The notes under the pieces are model-generated. The model saw only the letters and a program-made list of their open reading frames with translations. It ran no database searches and was not told where the DNA came from. Below are positions 1 through 8,415 of a stretch of 64,000 bases of DNA, one piece after another. The first letter of the stretch is position 1. Each line of letters starts with the position of its first letter. The stretch lies in the NCBI RefSeq assembly GCF_016865365.1, contig NZ_AP024469.1, positions 1,789,001 to 1,853,000 of the forward strand, read 5' to 3'. A program made the position numbers and the translations under genes. This stretch comes from Geobacter sp. SVR. Its GTDB lineage: Bacteria > Desulfobacterota > Desulfuromonadia > Geobacterales > Pseudopelobacteraceae.

Positions 1-672
1 CCAGAAATCGGGACCATGGTGCCTGGCCCGGGCGTGGCACAGCTCGTGGATGATGACGTAATCGAGGCAGTGCAGCGGGGCGCGGATCAGGTGCAGATTC
101 AGGCATATGCGCCGGGTACGGTAGGAATAGCTGCCCCAGCGGCTGCGCATGGGGCGGATCACCAGTCCGGCCGGCAGGGGGATGCCCGCCGGTTCGACGA
201 GCTTCTGGCAGGCTGCCAGACGCTGCTGAAATACCGCTTCCGCCTGCCGGAGATACCAGCGGGAGAGCGTGGCGCGGACGTGGTCGTCGGCTGATACCGT
301 TGCCCGGATCGTGACCACCAGTACGGCATCGTCGCCCAGGTCTACCCGGTTTTGCTCCCCCTGCCTGACCACCAGCCGGTAACGTTCCCCCAGATAGAGA
401 TGTTCCGTCCCCTCTTCGAAGCGCTGCTCGGGCCGCTGTACCCGGCCGGCAATCTGCTGCCGCGCCCTGGCGATCCACTGCGCCTGGCGTGCGACAAAGT
501 CGCGGATGGCCCGCAACGATACCCCGGCCGGAGAGCGGACGATTATGCTGCCGTCGGCCTTGACCGAAAGCCCCAGCGTCCGGCGTCGCCGGGAGAGATA
601 GTAATGAAAGCGGATGGTATCGTCGTGAACGATGATACTGTCTTCCCGCAGTTTGTAGCGTGTCGTGCCCAC
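1..672 (-). CDS. YgjP/SprT-like zinc metalloprotease, 3' end cut by window edge
   Basis: An open minus-strand frame of 224 codons runs off the left edge. It begins with GTG at 672, preceded by AGGAG seven bases upstream. The last visible residues form a zinc-protease site: H209-E210-L-C-H213, followed by HHGPDFW, preceded by a WGSY...R stretch typical of the YgjP-like DUF45 metallopeptidase family (PF01863). An Arg-rich beta region near residues 20-30 (LSRRRRTLGLSVK) also fits the family. Known members are about 230-240 residues, so only a short tail is missing. Its natural substrate is not known. It stands alone, 105 bases from the next gene downstream in the window. Confidence 0.85.
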   Translation of the reverse strand, partial: MGTTRYKLREDSIIVHDDTIRFHYYLSRRRRTLGLSVKADGSIIVRSPAGVSLRAIRDFVARQAQWIARARQQIAGRVQRPEQRFEEGTEHLYLGERYRLVVRQGEQNRVDLGDDAVLVVTIRATVSADDHVRATLSRWYLRQAEAVFQQRLAACQKLVEPAGIPLPAGLVIRPMRSRWGSYSYRTRRICLNLHLIRAPLHCLDYVIIHELCHARARHHGPDFW

Positions 673-777
673 CGTGGCTCCTGTCCGGCGATGATGTGGT
701 CCGGATTGTACCACGGAACAGGTAAGGGGGAGACAGGCAAATCAATGGTGCAGGAATCGGCGGAGGGTGAGCCGATA

Positions 778-1665
778 TCACTCGGCCAGCTCGTTCAGGG
801 GCAGGGGCTGCGGCTCCCGCTGCGGTTCGCCGTCCCCTGCCAGCCGCCAGCCGGGACGCTCGTCCTTGAACGGTAATGCCATGACCCTGCCGAGCGTCAA
901 CTCTGCCGGGTCCTGGAAGGCGGGTACGCCGATGGTGATGGCCTGCTGCGGCACATTCAGGCGGAGCGTGCCGTGCAGACGGTCGGGCCAGCTGAAGATG
1001 GTGGACCAGTTGGAGTCGGTCTCTTGCCGGACGATGGAATGATGGATGCCGTGCATGCGGGGAGTGACGATCAGCCGGGACAGCCGGCGCTCCAGGGCGA
1101 TGGGAAGCTGCAGGTTGGAGTGGTGGAACATGATTTCCATCAGGGTCAGGGTCTGCCACACGGCCAGCCCCAGAGGGGAGATCCCCAGCAGCAGGACCTG
1201 GGTCCCCCGCCACGGCGCCGACAACAGCATCTCCCCGGCATGGAATCGGAGCGCCGTTGAGGCGTCCAGGTCGAGATCGACGTGATGTGCCTGATGGAAC
1301 CGCCACAGCGGCGGGACTTTGTGGGTCAGGTAGTGCCAGATGTACAGCGTGTAATCCAGCAGTATCACCGAGAACAGCAATTCCAGCCAGGCCGGCAGGC
1401 GGGCCAGTTTGAGCAGGCCCCAGCGATGGCGCTGGACCGCCAGTGTCAGATGAGCGGTGATCGGCTTTTCGGCGAGGGCGACCGTTGTGGCGGTCATGGC
1501 AGACATGCTCAGATTGCGGACGGTGCGCCAGAGCCGGTCCTGTCGCATCCTGCGCAGGGGACGCCTGCTTTCCAGCCAGACGATTGTCGCCAGCGTTCCG
1601 ACCACCAGCAGGGCGTTCAGCCAGCTGGGGGGCTCCCGCATGATCACGTCACGCTTGTCCGGCAT
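778..1665 (-). CDS. Fatty acid hydroxylase / sterol desaturase family membrane protein
   Basis: An integral membrane di-iron oxygenase-type protein of about 295 residues. It carries the family histidine clusters: H111-x3-H115 (HYLTH), H124-x2-H127-H128 (HQAHH), and HGIHH at about 205-209, which bind the di-iron centre in PF04116 enzymes. Hydrophobic segments precede each cluster. Members hydroxylate or desaturate lipids or sterols using O2; in an anaerobe the substrate is uncertain and it may act on membrane lipids or in oxygen tolerance. The start could be this ATG, a GTG four codons upstream at 1677, or an ATG at 1641; none has a strong ribosome-binding site. Confidence 0.8.
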   Translation of the reverse strand: MPDKRDVIMREPPSWLNALLVVGTLATIVWLESRRPLRRMRQDRLWRTVRNLSMSAMTATTVALAEKPITAHLTLAVQRHRWGLLKLARLPAWLELLFSVILLDYTLYIWHYLTHKVPPLWRFHQAHHVDLDLDASTALRFHAGEMLLSAPWRGTQVLLLGISPLGLAVWQTLTLMEIMFHHSNLQLPIALERRLSRLIVTPRMHGIHHSIVRQETDSNWSTIFSWPDRLHGTLRLNVPQQAITIGVPAFQDPAELTLGRVMALPFKDERPGWRLAGDGEPQREPQPLPLNELAE

Positions 1666-1747
1666 GCCCTTCAACACCTTTCCGGTGCCCCGCGCCGGGT
1701 GGCGGGAGAGGGAGCGGATGAGTAACCGGAGACAGGATGCATCGGCA

Positions 1748-2269
1748 TCAGGCCTTGCGTGCAGCCAGACGGTGTGCGGCCCGGTGAACCGTTTCTGCCG
1801 CGGCGGTCCAGGCGATGTGATTGATCATCTCCTTGACATTGGGTTGCCAGGGGATGCGGTGCAGGTTGGGTGAAACCCCCAGCAGCGGGGCCATGAAGCC
1901 GTCGCAGAAAAAGAAAAAGGGCACGGCAAAGGGCAGGCCCCCCATCCGGGCCAGGCGCGGATAGCGCTTTCTCATGCCGGCATAAATCAGTCCCCAGCCA
2001 GTGCCGTAGGCAGCAAAGAAGGCTGCCCGAGCCCGTTTCTTCTCCTGGCGCGAAAGGCGCCTGCCGATAATTCTGGAGGCCAGAAACGGGCCGGCCAGCT
2101 GATGAGCCGGGGCCTCGCGCACCAGCCGGTCGCGCAGTTTGTGGCGGATGCTGACGAACCTGTTCATGAAACGGTCGGACTGGCCGGTTACAGCCCCGGC
2201 AACCAGTCCGGCAGCGGCTGCCAGCAAGAGCGGGTGTCCACCGGTTTTCGAAGGATCGGAATTCGACAT
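1748..2269 (-). CDS. Small membrane protein, possibly YagU/DUF1440-like
   Basis: A 173-residue protein starting MSNSDPSK, chosen because AGGAGG lies six bases before this ATG. An Ala/Gly-rich hydrophobic segment near residues 14-30 is followed by a basic stretch, a second hydrophobic region (PFAVPFFFFCDGF) and a C-terminal helix containing NHIAWTAAAETVHRAAHR. The spacing resembles the YagU (DUF1440) inner-membrane family but identity is weak by eye. The downstream neighbour is the fatty-acid-hydroxylase-type gene, 82 bases away, so the two may be co-transcribed. Function unknown. Confidence 0.65.
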   Translation of the reverse strand: MSNSDPSKTGGHPLLLAAAAGLVAGAVTGQSDRFMNRFVSIRHKLRDRLVREAPAHQLAGPFLASRIIGRRLSRQEKKRARAAFFAAYGTGWGLIYAGMRKRYPRLARMGGLPFAVPFFFFCDGFMAPLLGVSPNLHRIPWQPNVKEMINHIAWTAAAETVHRAAHRLAARKA

Positions 2270-2399
2270 GATCAGCCTCCTTTCCCGTCTGTTCGGCCAA
2301 AGCATACCGTCTTCATCTGTCGTTATCTAAAATGCTATCAGAAGCGCGAGGAGGGTCAACCGAGGTGCAGGAGGGGGAGACCACATCACAATCTGCCGG

Positions 2400-3509
2400 C
2401 TATGGCCTGTCAGCCGTCTGGTGATCGACCGTCAGCCAGCCCTTCACATCCTCGACCGTCAGGGGGGGCGGGACTATGTGCGCCGGCAGCCGCAGCACGG
2501 TGGTGTCGGGAGGGGGAGCCAGTTCGCGGTAGATGTCTTCAGTCCGGCGCAGGTAGCTCTTGGAGAGGTGCATCGGCAGCAGGTAGCAGGGGCGAAGTAT
2601 CCCGCTCAAATGATTGAGATCGCCGGTGCAGAGGTGATAGGAAACGCGGGCCCGGTCCTCGTCCTCTGCCAGAAACGTGCAGTCGGCGCAGAGCAGGGTG
2701 ACGTCCCGCAAAAGCCCTTCGATCTTTGCGACGTTATCGGGGGTCCGGCCCACGTCGCACAGATAGCCGAGCGACGCAGCAGGACGTTTTTTGCGGATGC
2801 TCTCGTAAAGTGCTGTGTGGTTCCCTCCTCCCTCGTACGAGGCCGGCATGGTGCCGGCCGGTGCACTGCCCTCCGCCTGTGGGCGATGTTTCCAGACCCG
2901 TTTCTTCAGCTCTGCGATCCACTCTCCCGGCATCAGCCCCAAACGCTCCAGCCGGTCCGGATCTATGGCGAAGGCCTCTTTTTCCGTGAGCCTGAAGGCC
3001 AGCACCGGCAGCCGGTGATCGAGCAGTTCCGCCTCCACCACGGCATAGGGGCAGGACCAGATCTCTCTCCCTGTCCGCGGTTCTTCCCGCTCGAAGCGAC
3101 AGGCAAAACCGTGGGGACCACTGAAACTGTAGTGCAGGATGTGCTCGGGTCGGATCTCGTGGACGCGGATAGTGACCCAGCCCGGTTCGCTCAGGTTCCA
3201 GTCGTATCCCCGCAACTGGTGGTCGATCCGTTCAGCGATTCCGGGCGGACCGAAGATATCCAGGGGGCGGGGAGACACATGGTGATGGCGGACCAGGGTG
3301 GGGATGCCCATGACATGGTCCATATGGGCATGGGTGATAAACACCGTGTCGATTGGCTTGACGACCCGTTTGGACAGATGGGCGATCTGTCCGCAGTCGA
3401 ACAGCAAGGCCCGCCGGAGCGGGCGGATACGGACAAAGAGCAAAGGGTCGTCCAGCAGGCCCGCGAAAAAGGCCGGCTCCAGGTAGCGGAAGGGGAGGCG
3501 TAGCTTCAT
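2400..3509 (-). CDS. MBL-fold metallohydrolase, RNase Z-like
   Basis: A 369-residue metallo-beta-lactamase-fold protein. The metal site H60-A-H62-M-D64-H65 (THAHMDH) is intact. Other likely ligands are in GNHTALYES, the LLCADCTFL strand and the C-terminal PMHLSKSY. Overall order resembles the RNase Z/ElaC branch, but the protein is longer and lacks the short flexible exosite I can recognise in tRNase Z, so a phosphodiesterase or other hydrolase role is equally possible. It is transcribed away from the DksA-like gene. The start is the first ATG; its ribosome-binding site is weak. Confidence 0.8.
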   Translation of the reverse strand: MKLRLPFRYLEPAFFAGLLDDPLLFVRIRPLRRALLFDCGQIAHLSKRVVKPIDTVFITHAHMDHVMGIPTLVRHHHVSPRPLDIFGPPGIAERIDHQLRGYDWNLSEPGWVTIRVHEIRPEHILHYSFSGPHGFACRFEREEPRTGREIWSCPYAVVEAELLDHRLPVLAFRLTEKEAFAIDPDRLERLGLMPGEWIAELKKRVWKHRPQAEGSAPAGTMPASYEGGGNHTALYESIRKKRPAASLGYLCDVGRTPDNVAKIEGLLRDVTLLCADCTFLAEDEDRARVSYHLCTGDLNHLSGILRPCYLLPMHLSKSYLRRTEDIYRELAPPPDTTVLRLPAHIVPPPLTVEDVKGWLTVDHQTADRP

Positions 3510-3691
3510 GCGGAGTTTTCTCGAACGGCGGCTGTAACGCCCGGTGCGGATTGTCGTCGCCTGGCGGCCAGGGGCACTCGTGGTATAATAGGGGTCAGCT
3601 CTCGCGATGAAGAAGGCATAGCACCCGACAGTGCGGGAAAACGGCGGACGGCGTCGGCAGCCGGCTGCGGACGGACCGCCAGGAGGAAACC

Positions 3692-4084
3692 ATGAGCCGG
3701 GCAGACCATGAGCGGAAGGAAAAACTGAGGGCTTTTTTGACCGGGGAAAAGCGCCGGCTGTGGAGTGAAGTGCGTGATGAGCTGTTCAGGAAGCAGGGAG
3801 AGGATCTTACCCCCCAGTACGACCTTCCCCAGGACATCGGCGAGCGGGGGATCATCGACCTTCTCGCGGACATCAGCTTGGCAGTGGCCGACATACGTCG
3901 GGAGGAACTGACCCGGATTGAAGAGGCGCTCCGCAGGCTCGATGAGGGGAACTACGGTATATGCGATGATTGCGGCGAGTGGATCGCCGAGGCGCGGTTG
4001 CAGGCCGATCCTTACGTGGCGTGCTGCCTCAGGTGCCAGAACCGCCGGGAGAGCGCCCTTACGCCGCCGCATCCGACCCTGTAG
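3692..4084 (+). CDS. DksA/TraR-family C4 zinc-finger protein
   Basis: A 130-residue member of the DksA/TraR family. The N-terminal part is predicted coiled coil (residues about 5-85, rich in Glu/Arg/Leu). The zinc finger is C91-x2-C94 and C112-x2-C115, the family arrangement, with an adjacent extra C111. Such proteins bind the RNA polymerase secondary channel and modulate transcription with ppGpp. AGGAGG lies five bases before the ATG, supporting this start. The exact DksA coiled-coil-tip residues (DxxDxA) are not obvious, so it may be a DksA paralogue rather than DksA proper. Confidence 0.85.
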   Translation: MSRADHERKEKLRAFLTGEKRRLWSEVRDELFRKQGEDLTPQYDLPQDIGERGIIDLLADISLAVADIRREELTRIEEALRRLDEGNYGICDDCGEWIAEARLQADPYVACCLRCQNRRESALTPPHPTL

Positions 4085-4140
4085 CCGCTCGATGCGGATT
4101 ACACTGCCGGCAGGCGGTTGCCGCCGCCGGAATTTCACGG

Positions 4141-4863
4141 CTATTCCTCCACCTCGAGCAGATTGACGACACCATCGACCTGGAACACATACCAGGCGTC
4201 CGCCTCTGCCATCTTTCTCTGGACATCGTTTTTTACCAGCCCCTCCAGAACGACGATGTAGTTATCGCAGGTGACCCTGATCTGGGACGCGTTCACGAAG
4301 GGGTCCTTTTCCAGGACCAGCCGGACCGCATCCACCAGCTCATCGGCACTGTCATCTTCAGGAGGGTCGATTTCGATCCCATTGACCACGTCGGTGCTGC
4401 CGGGCACCCACCAGGCCAGTACGCCGGCCAGACGTTTATGGGAGTGGCTGGTGACAGTGCCGTTGAGGATGACGACCCCATCCCTGACCTCCACCTCGAT
4501 AGAACCGTCCGGCTCCGGGCCGCCGGCCCTGACCGTTTCGGGCTTTCCCTTTGCGATCGACGACAGGGCGCAGGACGACAACAGGCTTTCGGCCTGCAGC
4601 GTATTGCAGACGTGATCGCGGATTTCGCCGTCCTGCATCCGTTCGGCCGGGGTTAGCCGAATGCGATCCACTATCCGGTCCACTCCGGCAACGCCGGCAC
4701 CGGCCAGCAGCGTCCGTTTCTTGGCAGCTATATCCTCAACTTCCCCTTCCAGAGTGAGCACCCCCTCACTGAAATCAAGGCGAAGGGGATAGGTATGCAG
4801 ATTTACCGACGGTTCCCGCTCCAAAGCGGCTAATACGGTGTTGATGGTTTGCTGGTTGCTCAT
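4141..4863 (-). CDS. BON-domain protein with three repeats
   Basis: A 240-residue soluble-looking protein with three BON-like units: about residues 5-75 (VLTLEGEVEDIAAKKR), 80-165 (VVILNGTVTSHSHKR) and 170-238 (YIVVLEGLVKNDVQRK). Each shows the beta-strand, G-x-V, Lys/Arg helix pattern of BON domains, which are thought to bind phospholipid membranes. No signal peptide is visible, so it differs from periplasmic OsmY. AAGGAG precedes the ATG by six bases. It converges with the DksA-like gene with a 56-base gap. A stress or envelope role is inferred only. Confidence 0.8.
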   Translation of the reverse strand: MSNQQTINTVLAALEREPSVNLHTYPLRLDFSEGVLTLEGEVEDIAAKKRTLLAGAGVAGVDRIVDRIRLTPAERMQDGEIRDHVCNTLQAESLLSSCALSSIAKGKPETVRAGGPEPDGSIEVEVRDGVVILNGTVTSHSHKRLAGVLAWWVPGSTDVVNGIEIDPPEDDSADELVDAVRLVLEKDPFVNASQIRVTCDNYIVVLEGLVKNDVQRKMAEADAWYVFQVDGVVNLLEVEE

Positions 4864-5043
4864 GACGCGCTCCTTTCAACCTCCCGTTGGTACTTACAGT
4901 ATACCAAACAAGCCGGGTGCCGTGCAGGGTGCCGGTGACCCCGGGGAAGGCATGACGGAGGCCTCCGGCGACGACTGTTTGCAGTGCCTGGAGGGGACGG
5001 AGCTATAACGATGAGAGGGGTGAATCGGAAAGAATGAGCTGGG

Positions 5044-5754
5044 TCAGGAAAGGGGAATCCTGTCGCAGAATTCGGGGTAGAGGGTCTTGGCGCACTCCAC
5101 GCACAATCCGTGGCTGAATTCGATTTCGGTATGTTCGGTGATAAAATGCTCGAGCTGGTTCCAGTAGCCTTTGTCGTCGCGCACCTTCCGGCACGAAGAG
5201 CAGATCGGAAGCAGTCGGCTCAAGGCCTTCACATTTGCGGTGGCTTCACGCAACTCCCTGATCAGCAGCTCGTGGTCTTCCTGGACACGCTGCCGCTCAG
5301 CGATTTCGTTGGCCAGATCCAGATTCACGCGTTGAAGCTCTGCGGCACGGCTGACGAGCATGTCGCGCTGATGCTTGAGTTCCAGGTGGTTCTTCACCCT
5401 GAGCCTGACAAGCGTCGGATTGAAGGGCTTGATGATGAAGTCGGCCGCCCCCATGGCAAGTCCGTACGATTCGTTTTCCGCTTCGCTCAGTATGGTAATG
5501 AACAGGATCGGTATGTCGCGGCAGGCAGGAGTGTCCTTGAGGATCTGGCAGACTTCGTAGCCGGTCATGTCCGGCATCAGGATGTCCATCAGTATCAGAT
5601 CGGGAGGGGTCCGGAGCGCGATATTCAGCGCCTGGCCGGCCGTGGAAGCCATGATGACGTCGTATTCCTCCATCAGCATGTTCTTGAGCATTTCGACGCT
5701 CAACAGCTCGTCGTCCACAATCAGGATGGTTGATCGGTCCGTTCCGGCATTCAT
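5044..5754 (-). CDS. Response regulator: receiver, coiled coil, Cys-pair tail
   Basis: A 236-residue two-component regulator. The receiver domain (about 8-125) has acidic residues in IVDDE, phospho-acceptor D57 (LILMDILMPDMTG), T87 and K109 (FIIKPF). A coiled coil follows (about 125-175). The C-terminal segment has C185-x2-C188 and C218-x2-C221 with a conserved GYW/YPEF context, a tail common in Geobacter regulators that may bind metal. There is no DNA-binding or GGDEF domain, so output is probably by protein contact. GGAG precedes the ATG by six bases. No histidine kinase is adjacent. Confidence 0.85.
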   Translation of the reverse strand: MNAGTDRSTILIVDDELLSVEMLKNMLMEEYDVIMASTAGQALNIALRTPPDLILMDILMPDMTGYEVCQILKDTPACRDIPILFITILSEAENESYGLAMGAADFIIKPFNPTLVRLRVKNHLELKHQRDMLVSRAAELQRVNLDLANEIAERQRVQEDHELLIRELREATANVKALSRLLPICSSCRKVRDDKGYWNQLEHFITEHTEIEFSHGLCVECAKTLYPEFCDRIPLS

Positions 5755-5821
5755 TATTTACTCCGGTTTTACAAAAATTGCTGATATTCTGTGCGGGGTC
5801 CAGCCGGGCCTCACCCGGTAA

Positions 5822-6028
5822 TCAGGTGCCATGCTTCCTACTGAAGTCCTTGAAGGAGCTTTTCGGCGGCGCGGAGGGCTTGGCCGGCGGCTCGCTCCAG
5901 ATCAGCCTGGACAGGCCGCGCTCGATAGGTGCAAGGAGCAACGCCAGCAGGTACATGAGCAGGAATACCAGGAAGAAGCCCCCCATCATCGAGAAAATGA
6001 TTACGAATACCTCTATGAATGGTGGCAT
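5822..6028 (-). CDS. Small single-span membrane protein, unknown
   Basis: A 68-residue protein beginning MPPFIEVFVIIFSMMGG. The start is set by AAGGAG seven bases upstream. One long hydrophobic helix (about residues 4-34, FLVFLLMYLLALLLAP) is followed by a basic, proline-containing cytoplasmic tail. I do not recognise a family. It lies 67 bases beyond the 5' end of the response regulator on the same strand and may be co-transcribed with it. Confidence 0.6.
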   Translation of the reverse strand: MPPFIEVFVIIFSMMGGFFLVFLLMYLLALLLAPIERGLSRLIWSEPPAKPSAPPKSSFKDFSRKHGT

Positions 6029-6167
6029 GGCTGGGCTCCTTGCTGTGGCCTTTTCCAGATTATCGGCCAGTATATACCAGACTTGAGCGGTTTGCAGCTG
6101 AAGAATCCAATGGAGCATGGCACCGGCACGAAGCGATTCGCCGATGCACCCATGAAATGCGAGGCTT

Positions 6168-6509
6168 TTGTTGAACAACGGCACAATCACGAATCTTTTC
6201 GGGGGATTGCCCCCCGTGCTGACAGAAGAGCTTTTCCAGACCCTGGCCGCCTCCGGAGGTGCACGCGTCGAACGAATCGTTTCCCTGGGCCAGTGTTCGC
6301 CGGAAGGGGAATGGTTCGATCAGGACCAGGACGAATGGGTCCTGCTTCTGGCAGGGGAGGCGCTGCTGCTTCTGGAGGGGGAACCTGCCCCCCGCCGGCT
6401 TGCAAGCGGGGATCATCTTCTCATACCGGCCCATTGCCGTCACCGTGTCGCCTGGACCGATCCCGACCGCCATACCATCTGGCTGGCAGTGCACTTCGCA
6501 CCTCGATAA
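6168..6509 (+). CDS. Cupin-domain protein
   Basis: A 113-residue single-cupin protein. Motif 1 is degenerate (WFDQDQDEWVLLLAGEALLLLEG) and motif 2 reads GDHLLIPAHCRHRV, giving metal-ligand candidates D/E and two His. The small beta-barrel resembles the cupin 2 group (PF07883) seen in many uncharacterised bacterial proteins. The start is TTG (6168 or 6171) with GAGG just upstream; no in-frame ATG is available. It ends 50 bases before the DMT transporter gene on the same strand, so a two-gene unit is likely. Function unknown. Confidence 0.75.
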   Translation: MLNNGTITNLFGGLPPVLTEELFQTLAASGGARVERIVSLGQCSPEGEWFDQDQDEWVLLLAGEALLLLEGEPAPRRLASGDHLLIPAHCRHRVAWTDPDRHTIWLAVHFAPR

Positions 6510-6559
6510 CCAATCTGCCGCTTTTCGGCGGCGCCTGACCAAGGAGTTTTCGAACAATC

Positions 6560-7486
6560 ATGTCCGTATCCGTACACCCCTCCCGGGGCACAGTCTATTC
6601 CTATCTGATTCTGACGACCCTGCTCTGGGGGGGCAGCTTTCTGTTCACAAAGATCGGACTGCGTGAAGTCCCTCCGCAGCTGTTCGTTCTCGCGCGCTTC
6701 AGCGTAGCAACCCTCATCATGCTGATCGTTGCGGCACCACGGCTGGCGGCACTGAATGCCGCCACACTGCGCCGGGGTATCACGGTAGGGCTTGTGCTGG
6801 GCCTGACCAATATCAGCTTCGTGTTCGGCCTCAAGGACACCAGCATCTCGCGGGCCGGGGTGCTGAACAACCTGTTCGTACTGCTGATCCCGATCATCAC
6901 CCGGGTGTTGTGGAAGGACCGTATCGGCCGAACCAGCATGGCCGGCATTGCCATGGCGGCAGCCGGTATCTGGCTGCTGGCCACTGGCAGCGGCGCCGGC
7001 TTCAGCCGGGGAGATCTGGTGTCCCTGATCTGCGCCTTTTTCATTGCCTGTCACATCATTACCGTTTCGAAGGTGCTGCGGGACGACGACGTGTATGTGG
7101 TTTCGCTGGTGCAATTCGCTACCGTGGCCTGCCTGGCCGGGGCAACGGTACTGGCGCTGCCCACCACCTACGCTGTGCCGTCGCTGAAGGGGATGGCCAC
7201 CATCGCATACTGCGCCCTGTTTCCCACGGTGATCTGCTTCACGGTCCAGAACGCCTTCCAGCGCTATGTCACTCCCACCCAGGCCGGTCTGATCTATACC
7301 CTCGACCCGGTCTGGAGCCTTTTGGCCGGTTTTTTCATACTGGGAGAGCGCCTGAACGGCCGGGAATGGCTGGGGTGCGGGCTGATCTTCCTGGCCGTGC
7401 TGTTTCCGCTGGCGATACGCTGCCTCAGGGAACGCCGTCCGACGGAACCGTATCTCGAAGAAGAGGTAGTTACCGCGAGCCAGTGA
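6560..7486 (+). CDS. DMT-superfamily (EamA) transporter
   Basis: A 308-residue inner-membrane protein with about ten hydrophobic segments in two EamA halves (about 15-145 and 155-295). Typical features are LLWGGSFLFTKIGLREVPP at the first helix and a TPTQAGLIYTLDPVWSLLAGFFILGE segment in the second half. Such transporters export metabolites or drugs by proton exchange; the substrate cannot be read from sequence. It lies downstream of the cupin gene on the same strand. Confidence 0.85.
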   Translation: MSVSVHPSRGTVYSYLILTTLLWGGSFLFTKIGLREVPPQLFVLARFSVATLIMLIVAAPRLAALNAATLRRGITVGLVLGLTNISFVFGLKDTSISRAGVLNNLFVLLIPIITRVLWKDRIGRTSMAGIAMAAAGIWLLATGSGAGFSRGDLVSLICAFFIACHIITVSKVLRDDDVYVVSLVQFATVACLAGATVLALPTTYAVPSLKGMATIAYCALFPTVICFTVQNAFQRYVTPTQAGLIYTLDPVWSLLAGFFILGERLNGREWLGCGLIFLAVLFPLAIRCLRERRPTEPYLEEEVVTASQ

Positions 7487-7537
7487 TCCATGCTTGAATT
7501 TTTCGGAAAAGTGGTGTAAAAGTACAAATTCACTCAC

Positions 7538-7627
7538 GGAGAGGTGTCCGAGTGGTCGATGGTGCCTGACTCGAAATCAGGTGTACGTTTGCGCGTACCT
7601 AGGGTTCGAATCCCTACCTCTCCGCCA
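7538..7627 (+). tRNA. tRNA-Ser(CGA)
   Basis: A 90-base class II tRNA. The acceptor stem GGAGAGG (7538-7544) pairs with CCTCTCC (7617-7623), followed by G and an encoded CCA. The anticodon stem is CCTGA/TCAGG with loop CTCGAAA and anticodon CGA at 7572-7574, which reads UCG. A long variable arm (GTGTACGTTTGCGCGTAC) is typical of tRNA-Ser. The T loop is GGTTCGAATCC. No integrase or duplicated 3' end follows it. Confidence 0.97.
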
Positions 7628-7655
7628 CTAAGATTAGTAGTTGAAAAACTACTTT

Positions 7656-7690
7656 AAACAGGCTGATGCTTTAAAGCATCAGCCTGTTTT
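7656..7690 (+). terminator. Rho-independent terminator after tRNA-Ser
   Basis: A perfect 17-bp-arm palindrome centred at 7672/7673 (arm AAACAGGCTGATGCTTT) ends in TTTT on the + strand; the A-run at the other end lets it also serve the minus-strand pirin operon. A smaller hairpin (AGTAGTT/AACTACT, 7636-7653) precedes it. Confidence 0.8.
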
Positions 7691-7716
7691 CATTTCATAC
7701 ACCTGTAAGTTACCTG

Positions 7717-8415
7717 TCAGGCAAGGTCGAACACCAGCAATTCAGCGGTTTCCTGCCCGGAAATGACCAACCGATCTTCGTCACTGGCTGCGGCGCCGTC
7801 TCCCGGTCCCAGGAGATGGTCATTCACCAGTACCTTTCCACGAGCCACCTGCACCCATGCATGGCGGCTGGCGGGTATGGGGTGGACAACCTCTTCACCC
7901 TTCTCAAGCAGAACCGCATACAGATTGGCATCCTGGTTGATGGTGACGGAGCCGCCACGTCCATCCCAAGAGGCGACCAAGCGCAGGTTTTTCCTTTTCT
8001 CTGTGTCCGGGAAGAATTTCTGTTCATAGCCGGGAGTCACCCCCTCATTGTCCGGCAGGATCCAGATCTGAAGAGAGTGAACCGGTTCGTCTTTGAAATG
8101 GTTGAATTCACTGTGGGTTATGCCGGTGCCGGCACTCATCCGCTGCACCTCGCCGGGGCGAATGACGCTGCTGTTACCCATGCTGTCCCGGTGCTCCAGA
8201 GCCCCTTCCAGTACGTAGGAGATGATCTCCATGTCTCGATGGGGGTGCATGGGAAACCCCTGGCCCTGCCGGACCCGGTCCTCGTTGATGACCCGCAGCG
8301 CCCTGAACCCCATATGCCCAGGGTCGTAGTAGCTGGCAAAGGAAAATGTATGGTAGGTGTTCAGCCAACCGTGGTCCGCGTGCCCACGTTCTCCGGACTT
8401 TCTTATGACAATCAT
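7717..8415 (-). CDS. Pirin-family protein
   Basis: A 232-residue bicupin of the pirin family, closest in form to E. coli YhhW. The metal site is complete: H57, H59 (FPMHPHRDMEI), H101 and E103 (THSEFNH). Pirins of this type can cleave quercetin in vitro and some act as redox-sensing co-regulators; the role here is not known. Its ATG overlaps the stop of the Nudix gene by four bases, indicating translational coupling in a nudix-pirin operon. Confidence 0.92.
   Translation of the reverse strand: MIVIRKSGERGHADHGWLNTYHTFSFASYYDPGHMGFRALRVINEDRVRQGQGFPMHPHRDMEIISYVLEGALEHRDSMGNSSVIRPGEVQRMSAGTGITHSEFNHFKDEPVHSLQIWILPDNEGVTPGYEQKFFPDTEKRKNLRLVASWDGRGGSVTINQDANLYAVLLEKGEEVVHPIPASRHAWVQVARGKVLVNDHLLGPGDGAAASDEDRLVISGQETAELLVFDLA

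Noticed and set aside
7538-7716. Attachment site after tRNA-Ser
   Set aside because: No duplicated tRNA end, integrase or foreign-looking region follows; the downstream palindrome is a terminator.
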